NCBI RefSeq assembly: GCF_963678635.1
Contig: NW_026970856.1
Coordinates: 1-26,009, forward strand
Reading direction: 5' to 3'
Length of the DNA: 26,009 nucleotides
DNA from: Symsagittifera roscoffensis
Taxonomy: Eukaryota; Xenacoelomorpha; Acoela; Convolutidae
The notes below the pieces were generated by a model, which searched no databases, had not been told where the DNA came from, and saw only the letters and a list, made by a program, of their open reading frames with translations. Shown here piece after piece: positions 20,316 through 26,009 of this stretch (positions are counted from its first letter, which is position 1; each line of letters starts with the position of its first letter). The position numbers were made by a program, and so were the translations under genes.

Positions 20316-20494
20316 GAATTTTTGGATTTTTTTTTCCATGTTTTTCACAAATTGACTTTTTTTTACGGATGCTTTTTTAAAAAGGAACCAATTAACAAAC
20401 TGAGATACTGTTTTGATAATTAGTTGAAAATTGAGATACTGTTTTGATATGTAATGGGGAAACTTGACCTCTCAAAGCTTCTGCTTAAAGCCTA

Positions 20495-20808
20495 TTTTAT
20501 ATAGCTTTTTGAGCTTTGAGTGGTAAGCGGTTCCATTTTTTACGCGTCTTAAGGATTCTAAGATTAGAGCTATAACTTCTTAAAAGAAGGAGAGTCTTTA
20601 ACTCAAGGGAAGGAGGCCGATGAGCCCATTGTACTTCTCAATTAGTATCTGTTTTATATAACTTTTTGAGCTTTGAGTGGTAAGCGGTTCCGCTTTTTAC
20701 GCGTCTTAAGGATTTTAAGATTAGAGCTATAACTTCTTAAAAGGAGGAGAGTCTTTAACTCAAGGGAAGGCGGTCGATGAAGCCCATTGTACTTCTCAAT
20801 TAGTACCT
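20495..20808. repeat. 157-bp tandem duplication in copy B
   Basis: Two successive units, about 20495-20651 and 20652-20808, share agctttgagtggtaagcggttcc, acgcgtcttaagga and ctcaagggaagg. Copy A has the unit once. The second unit supplies the end of ORF0; the first lies downstream of its stop. Confidence 0.85.
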
Positions 20809-21229
20809 GGTCACTAGCCTTACGTATAGAGATAAAGTCTTTGACGACGTTCAGAACGAGAATAACTGTTGAAACTAAACTTTCCTCTGTATCCTCGATT
20901 CCGTTACGGGTACAGTATACGATCGCACAAACATTTGTCGTATACCTTAAGGACAAACTGACAAGTTGCTCATCGCTCAGTTTGTGATTACTGTTGCTGC
21001 AGTGCCTACTTATTGAGTTGTTAATGGCGTAATGCCAAATTACAAGGTCGTTGCGGTGAGACAAGTAGTGATGAATGTAGTACTGTTTTGTTTTCTGAGA
21101 GTCCCTAGCGTTAAAGTTCAAACCTAAACCTGGCTTTATAAAGCAAGTATCTTTGACGCACTTCTGAGACGGAGCGGGAAATTTTCGAAGCGTGTGATTC
21201 AAGGAACTGGCTCCTAGAACAAATACCAT
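20654..21229 (-). CDS. ORF0, copy B (SGNH-like?), 191 aa, intact frame
   Basis: Full-length version of ORF0. From ATG 21229: VLGASSLNHTLRKFP, CFIKPGLGLNFNARDS, LVIWHYAINNSISRH, CAIVYCTRNGIEDTEE, LVLNVVKDFISIRK, LHRPPSLELKTLLLL and a basic C-terminal tail (LKTRKKRNRLPLKAQK). It lies sense to gag, inside the leader, head-to-head with the antisense repeat ORF 66 bp away. The order of a G-x-S...H block, an IWH-x-INN block and a KD-I-RK block suggests a Rossmann-like SGNH fold with a lost Asp, possibly degenerate before duplication. The C-terminal basic tail could bind nucleic acid. Inference only; no relative confirmed. Confidence 0.6.
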   Translation of the reverse strand: MVFVLGASSLNHTLRKFPAPSQKCVKDTCFIKPGLGLNFNARDSQKTKQYYIHHYLSHRNDLVIWHYAINNSISRHCSNSNHKLSDEQLVSLSLRYTTNVCAIVYCTRNGIEDTEESLVSTVILVLNVVKDFISIRKASDQVLIEKYNGLHRPPSLELKTLLLLRSYSSNLKILKTRKKRNRLPLKAQKVI

Positions 21230-21294
21230 ACGCTTGATGGACCTATGAGACTGCTACGCTACGCTCAAGTACCAATGGGGTTGGAAAATTAAGT

Positions 21295-21588
21295 ATGTTG
21301 GTTGAGCTCCAACAACACACACGGAGTAAACCTGAGGATGAAAGAATTCAGTTTAACCCACTTAATATCACCGTATCTGACTACTTAACGTTACTGTCAC
21401 CGAACGACGTCATTAATCGGACGGGCAAAAACGGCTTTGATACGCTTGAAGCAAACTGGCTTTCAGTTTTACCAAAGGTGGGTGTGGAATCAGGAAAATT
21501 GGTTAAGTTCCAAAATCAAACGCGAGAAAAGCTTGAGGATGAAAAAATTTTACTTAGTATGCCCAATATTTTACTATCAGAACACTAA
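21295..21588 (+). CDS. antisense 67-codon-repeat ORF, copy B, 97 aa
   Basis: From ATG 21295 to TAA 21588; the frame is open further upstream too. The peptide reads LQQHTRSKPEDERIQF ... PNDVINRTGKNGFDTLEANW ... FQNQTREKLEDEKILL ... LLSEH. The gaggatgaaa word recurs at 201 bp, so unit length is 67 codons. Compared with copy A there are many substitutions and no stop. Acidic/hydrophilic, no signal peptide or membrane helix. It may be host sequence captured in reverse orientation by the retroelement, or a real antisense gene of the element. Confidence 0.45.
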   Translation: MLVELQQHTRSKPEDERIQFNPLNITVSDYLTLLSPNDVINRTGKNGFDTLEANWLSVLPKVGVESGKLVKFQNQTREKLEDEKILLSMPNILLSEH

Positions 21589-22061
21589 ACATAAGGTTGA
21601 AATAATCTTACAGCACAATTTCGCAATATTCTGGGGTTTTTTTAGGGCTTTTTGACAATTTTCTACTTTTGTCACAAAAAAAATTTGGAAAAATTTGATC
21701 AGCAGGTTTAAGTTATAAACCAATTCAAAAAACTAGTCCAGTTCCTCTTGTCAATGACCGATTTCACGGATGAATAATCCGTTCAAAAACATCCAAAAAA
21801 GTTTTTTGGTATCCAGAAAAATGTGAATAATTTTGTCTATGTACCGATTGTAATTTTTTTCAGTTCATTAGAAAGTTTTGGTTTTGAGAAAAAGTACTGG
21901 GTGCTAGCTTACGGATAATTTTTCAGCATATGAAACATCGTAAAAAATTTTACAGACCAAATGGAACTTTAAAGTTTGTCGAGTCTTACAGTTTTGTAGA
22001 TTAGTCTATCACCGGTCTTACAAGATACAGAACCTCTGTATGAGTGGACACTGCCTATGCG
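21589..22061. other. BEL leader, copy B, non-coding
   Basis: Counterpart of 19144-19598; nothing coding is seen. Confidence 0.4.
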
Positions 22062-22145
22062 ATCCGCAAAAGACGCTCTACAATCCGCTACTGGCCCTCT
22101 GCAATCCGCAACAGTCCCTCCTCAATCCGCAACAGACCCTCTGCA
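22062..22145. repeat. 21-bp minisatellite, 4 units (copy B)
   Basis: Four units of atccgcaacagaccctctgca type, one fewer than in copy A. Confidence 0.9.
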
Positions 22146-22308
22146 ACTGTATGTAGGCCTCCAATAGAGATTTGCCAGTCCTGCTCAGTTTACTTGTACG
22201 TACGCCTCCGGTTGAGGTTTGTCCTTCCTCTTCAGGACACCTGTATGTAGGCCTCCAATTGGGGTTTGCCCCTTCTGCTCAGGACATCTGTATGCAGGCC
22301 TCTGGTTG
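22146..22308. repeat. 47-bp minisatellite (copy B)
   Basis: Same 47-bp array as at 19704-19866, with a few base changes. Confidence 0.85.
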
Positions 22309-22410
22309 AAGTCAGTCACTCAGTATACTGTCACTCTGGTCACTCGAGTCCCGTGTCATGGAAAGACTTCGTATTGTGGTATGTCTCTAGTTAATAAGTT
22401 GTGTATAACG

Positions 22411-22428
22411 GTCCTTTTTGGGGCGCCA
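22411..22428 (-). promoter_or_regulatory. primer-binding site (tRNA-Lys-like), copy B
   Basis: Minus strand TGGCGCCCCAAAAAGGAC: starts with the expected TGG (pairs with tRNA CCA) and agrees with the classic tRNA-Lys3 PBS at 15 of 18 positions. It abuts the LTR end at 22429, which fixes both element direction and LTR edge. Confidence 0.75.
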
Positions 22429-22766
22429 AAATAAGGCCACTCTAATCTCCAAATGAAAATAAATAAATCCAAATTTGTAATTTAATAAGCGAGGTTTCTC
22501 GGTCAATAACTCAGACAATAGATAAAGTTCGGCACTTTTCTAACGATCGTAACAAAATAAGACATCAACAAAATCAACAAAAATACCGTACGCAGGATAT
22601 CTATTATGAGGCAACCGATCTAACTTCATTGATTATGAGGAAAATATCCTTTGGTTTTACACATGCACTAAAAAAACTTCCCCACTTTAATTTTTTGAAG
22701 TTAAAAGATGCTACAAACGAATCCCTATATTCAATAAAAATAAGTAAAGTATAATTTCTTGCTACA
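22429..22766 (-). mobile_element. outer 5' LTR of BEL element, copy B
   Basis: 338 bp. Minus strand starts TGTAGCAAG (compare TGTTGCAAC in the 3' LTR) and ends ...GGCCTTATTT next to the PBS. The homology with the 3' LTR is diverged, clearly lower than between copies A and B, so the 3' LTR belongs to an older or different insertion. Confidence 0.7.
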
Positions 22767-23639
22767 CTTTCTCGACACACATATTTTTGGGATGCAGCTG
22801 TCCCATGTGGATCTGAAAGGAGTCATAATGTAGTACAGCTTAATCCAAACACAGATAAAAATCAGCTTCTCACCCCATACCCTACATTATTGCCAGCATT
22901 AGAGAAAATTTCTCCCGAAAGCATGCACGCAAATGCTTCTAACCCAAACATAGATCTACAATCAACAGATTCTTACTCTAGATCCGACATACAACATCAC
23001 ATTCAAAGACAACAATTTCAAGAATTTTTCACTTAATGGATACAATATAAAAACAACCAACTGACCAAAACTTACGAAAACTAGCTGAAACAGCAGGCTT
23101 TTCAGACATTTATGCACAAGACAATAGCAAAAAAAAACGTCCACAAGATATTTCATCAATTAAATTTTTTAGTTTTGTCAATTTTAAAAACGAACCACTA
23201 GTTTTTCTAAGATGGCCCTACTGTATATTAGAAAGACTAAAATGTAAGAAATGTTTCATTTTATTGGATTATTTTGCAATTACTACAGGAAATATGTAAT
23301 ATATGTGCAATTCTTGTGTGTGTTGTGTGTATTGCACATGTGTTACAGATTCCTTTTAGTAGTGAAAAGAGAAATCCAACAAAGAAAACATTGCGTATAA
23401 AATAGTCTATCTTGCTAATGTATTGTAGGGCCATCCTAGAAAAGCTAGAAATTCGTTTATAAGATTGACAAAACTGAAAATAATATTTAGTGAAATTTCT
23501 AGAGAAAGGTATTTTTCAGCGTTAAAATATATGTAGTATTTAATATCCTTAAAATATCCGCTATAGTCTTCTGCATAATTATCTGTGAAGCCTGCTGTTT
23601 CAGATAAATATCTGAGAGGCCTGCGGTTAATAGACAATC
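22767..23639 (+). pseudogene. Ty3/gypsy-like ORF remnant, unassigned
   Basis: Right flank of the BEL element. A plus-strand open block from about 22790 to 23035 reads WDAAVPCGSERSHNVVQLNP, then LPALEKISPESMHANASNPN and QRQQFQEFF. A second, about 23080-23235, reads LAETAGFSDIYAQDNSKK and EPLVFLRWPYCILERLK. It precedes the leader and gag start, so by position it is the last gene of one Ty3/gypsy-like copy (env or extra ORF). I cannot assign a family. The second block is repeated in inverse orientation. Confidence 0.4.
23078..23612. repeat. inverted repeat with coding-like arms
   Basis: Arm 1, 23078-23239 (plus), and arm 2, about 23403-23612 (minus), are diverged inverted copies. Shared blocks: gaaacagcaggctt, agatttatctg-like flanks, tttttctaggatggccctac. 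Translated, both give ETAGF-D-YA-D...FSFVN..NE-L-FL-WPY. The spacer of about 163 bp has TG-repeat-like sequence (tgtgtgtgttgtgtgtattg). Confidence 0.75.
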
Positions 23640-23880
23640 CAGCGTAGCACGCATTTTAGTTGCAGGTTTTTTTGGATTACTTTCCACATCGTTTGAAAAA
23701 GTCCTACTCGAAACTCAAATTAGCAAATGCAAGAAAAAACTATCTACAAAACCAAATGCATACGAAGTTCGACAAGACAATACAAAGTCAATGACACAAT
23801 GACGACACAATTGAACAAAATGTGGAGCAACCACACTCAATGTAGTTTCGTTCTCAAAACAAACATCTTTTTAGCACACG
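23640..23880 (+). repeat. Ty3/gypsy-like leader (copy 2)
   Basis: Homologous to 10883-11251 (see there), but about 120 bp shorter because the stretch with the first tggcgac word is absent. Confidence 0.5.
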
Positions 23881-25500
23881 ATGAGCCGACAGCTTGGATC
23901 CTTCAACAAATCCCTTTCATATCCATCAAACCTCCGCTGCCAATCCTCACACGTTTCACTCTCAGACCTCATCTCTTCTCCCTTACCCAGTTTTTCTTCT
24001 AACTCATCACGCATGGACTCCGACGACTCAACCTGAACTGTTTTAACACCAACTCTAACTTTATTAATTCAGATATAGAAACCCCTGAAAAGTTTCTTGA
24101 CCCAGAACCAAGCACAATTTTTTTTTCACAACCACTTTACCAACCCATTTTCCCCACCTTTCCAATTAAACTTCTCCCTACCCCCTCATCATATAACGAC
24201 CCTACTCCTATTTTTTCCCCATTATCAAGTAACCAATCTGACGCACCTAGCACCATGACCGACAATCAATTATAACATGAACTTTATAACTCTATAACAC
24301 AACAAAATTATCTTCATGACACAAACAACGCATTAACAGTTCACCAACTAACCCACTCAGCCTCAACATTCGAATCCTCAGTTCATTCAGTTTATATTGC
24401 ACCCAGAAGAGCACAAAGAGGTCATAAACGAAAGCAGCCTCACCCTACACATCAAGTTCTAGTTAGTCGCCCACGTTCATCTCGATAATATTCCTATCAC
24501 CCACAGCAAAGTAACACCCCAGAATTTCTAGTTCCTAACTTGCCTTTTCCCCCCAATATACATCAAAGATAACAACAAACAACAACCAACTGAACTAAAT
24601 CGTTGACGAAATTGTGCTAGTTCCCACACTCTCCTGAACCACCTACTACAGTTTTACTAACCTGCTAAACCTTCCCTTAAAAAACAACCCCGAAGACCAC
24701 GAAATATGTCCTTACCTCATTCATCAACTAACCACTGCACTACACGAAAATCAATTCATTACTATCGGATTAAATCATACCTTCAATCAATTCCTAGCAC
24801 AACGCGCTAACCGAATTTCAATTCATCACTACGATCATGCTATAACCCGATATATGGAAGGCATTCCAAATTCCAAACAAAGATGACACAAAAACTAACC
24901 CTCAACTAACAGAGAATTTTTTCATTAAATCCGAATATGCATTCTAGCTAGATAGCACGAACAAAACAAGTTAATAGCTGCTCTCGCACTAACAAACACC
25001 ATAGCATACGAATCATTTTCTAATAGGTTTAATCATTTTGCGCTCACATTTCCCATCCTCACACCTAAGGAACGAGACATTCACTGCTCATATGAGATCA
25101 ATTTAAGGACAAAACTAACCCACACGTACACATATTATAAATTTATACAAAAACGTTACATAACTAACTCACCAGTACGTAAACAACAACACCATTTTAA
25201 GTTTTTTAACTCAACGTTTACATCACCATATTACTTCAACTTCACTTATTGTATTGAATCAATTAACTTACTCGGCATTCTCCGTATTATGATCCCAACA
25301 GACAAATGTATATATTCTGCCCACTACCAATGCTTTTCCAGTTGACGACGCTCACCCACAAATTGTCGCCCACGATTAAAAACAGCCCATTGAAATCACC
25401 CTATTAGAGCATATTCACAATAGTAATTTGAACCACAAAGTATATAAACTAATTCAAAACACAAATTATGAATTCTCTCTCACTACCTACTGAAAAAGCT
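23881..25500 (+). pseudogene. Ty3/gypsy-like gag (copy 2)
   Basis: ATG at 23881 starts MSRQLGSFNKSLSYPSNLRC and runs 51 codons through a Ser-rich stretch before the first stop. Further blocks are TPEKFLDPEPSTIFFSQPL, an Arg-rich piece (PRRAQRGHKRK, about 24400-24440) and a capsid-like helical block 24682-24887 (ICPYLIHQLTTALHENQF, then NHTFNQFLAQRANRI and RYMEGIPNSKQR). After that comes FALTFPILTPKERDIHC near 25040-25090. Many frameshifts and stops. No CCHC knuckle seen before the sequence fades at about 25500. The capsid call rests on position and helical pattern, not on a diagnostic motif. Confidence 0.45.
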
Positions 25501-25561
25501 ATCCCATAAGAGCGCTAGAACTTCTCTTGCCTCTGCTTTGCACTAAGACTAAGAAGTTACA

Positions 25562-25746
25562 TTAGATCTATTGACACTAGAAGATATAAGAGTAAGATCA
25601 GATCGGTATTAGACTAAGAAGTTGCACGAATCTATCCGGCCGAAAATAAGATAACGTGACGAACAGACGGTGTACCCTATCTGAAAATACTCTATGAGTG
25701 AACCACCTCGGTTTTAAACTCACTTTGAAAAAGTAAGTCTTTCAAA
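25562..25746 (+). repeat. right copy of ~190-bp bracket repeat
   Basis: Same orientation and order of blocks as 1852-2042. Just upstream, actaagactaagaagttaca (25541-25560) partly repeats an internal word of this copy (agactaagaagttgca, 25611-25626). Confidence 0.75.
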
Positions 25747-26009
25747 CTTTTATGTTAGAGAAAAATCAATCTATCATCTACAGAAAACAACAGTTGAGCT
25801 TCTATGTTTTTAGTTTGGAAAGTTAAATGTTCTATTTATTTTTCTTCATATTTTCTGGTTACTTTTCCGCTCTGGTATCTGTAAAAAGTATTTTTTTTTC
25901 AAAAAAATCTGCATAAAAAGGAAATTAAAGTGTAACCGAGTTCGAATCCAGCTCAGAACGATGTGCTCAAAATGTTTGCCTTTTTCAGCTGCCTGTTTTG
26001 CTGTCAGTT
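25747..26009. other. AT-rich flank, no gene
   Basis: Nothing recognised. A B-box-like gagttcgaatcc at about 25939 has no tRNA fold around it. Confidence 0.4.

Larger units (their letters stand above)
18050..20335 (-). repeat. copy A of duplicated BEL 5' module (LTR-PBS-leader-ORF0-gag start)
   Basis: Near-identical over its length to 20336-22766. Both begin (plus coordinates) with ccatgtttttcacaaattgac and contain in order: gag start, ORF0, antisense repeat ORF, 21-bp and 47-bp minisatellites, PBS, LTR. Differences are scattered point changes plus a 157-bp internal duplication in copy B and one 21-bp unit fewer there. The junction to copy B is at 20316-20335, where copy A's LTR loses its terminal few bases and runs into gag sequence. 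Confidence 0.85.
20336..22766 (-). repeat. copy B of duplicated BEL 5' module
   Basis: The outer copy, holding the true outer 5' LTR. See copy A at 18050-20335 for order. Gag is represented only by its first ~20 codons (20390-20336, SICEKHGK), directly abutting the inner LTR. It is longer than copy A mainly because of the 157-bp duplication at 20495-20808. Confidence 0.85.

Noticed and set aside
25935-25955. B-box-like gttcgaatcc
   Set aside because: No A box at the right distance and flanking bases do not form a T-stem.

Overview
The window looks like AT-rich animal (metazoan) nuclear DNA. The evidence is a spliced gene end with GT-AG introns, a hAT-type miniature transposon inside one intron, and a Belpaoviridae-type (BEL/Pao) and a Ty3/gypsy-type LTR retroelement nested together. 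I cannot name the species. Nothing bacterial is present: no operons, Shine-Dalgarno sites or CRISPR. Most of the window is decayed mobile DNA. Only the two exons at the left edge look like host coding sequence.

Layout. (1) 1-1851: intron-like AT-rich DNA, then the last two coding exons of a plus-strand host gene (1019-1144 and 1614-1667, both phase 0). The intron between them holds a 293-bp hAT-like MITE (1206-1498). (2) 1852-2042 and 25562-25746: a ~190-bp direct repeat that brackets the whole mobile cluster. (3) 2043-4380: non-coding DNA with a fold-back repeat (2544-2855). (4) 4384-11646: a heavily broken Ty3/gypsy-like element on the plus strand, with late RT/RNase H/integrase clearly visible, an unassigned Ser/Thr/Pro-rich region, a leader and the start of gag. 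(5) 11647-22766: a minus-strand BEL/Pao element. Read 5'->3' on the minus strand it runs: 5' LTR, PBS (tRNA-Lys-like), long leader with minisatellites, ORF0, start of gag, then a SECOND LTR-PBS-leader-ORF0, then gag (coiled coil, DUF1759, zinc knuckle), pol (RT, RNase H, integrase), polypurine tract, 3' LTR. (6) 22767-25500: more Ty3/gypsy-like DNA, in which the leader and gag start are present a second time, followed by a capsid-like gag block. (7) 25747-26009: nothing recognised.

The most interesting part is the BEL/Pao element. Between primer-binding site and gag it has about 1.9 kb of leader carrying a sense ORF0 of 191 codons (SGNH-like by my reading, not proven) and, head-to-head on the other strand, an open frame built of 67-codon repeats. 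This module is present twice because LTR+leader has been tandemly duplicated. The pol catalytic centres are gone: the RT aspartate pair reads Gly-Gly and the integrase Glu reads Lys. The different Ty3/gypsy breakpoints on the two sides, with no target-site duplication, suggest recombination between two BEL insertions in two neighbouring Ty3/gypsy copies.
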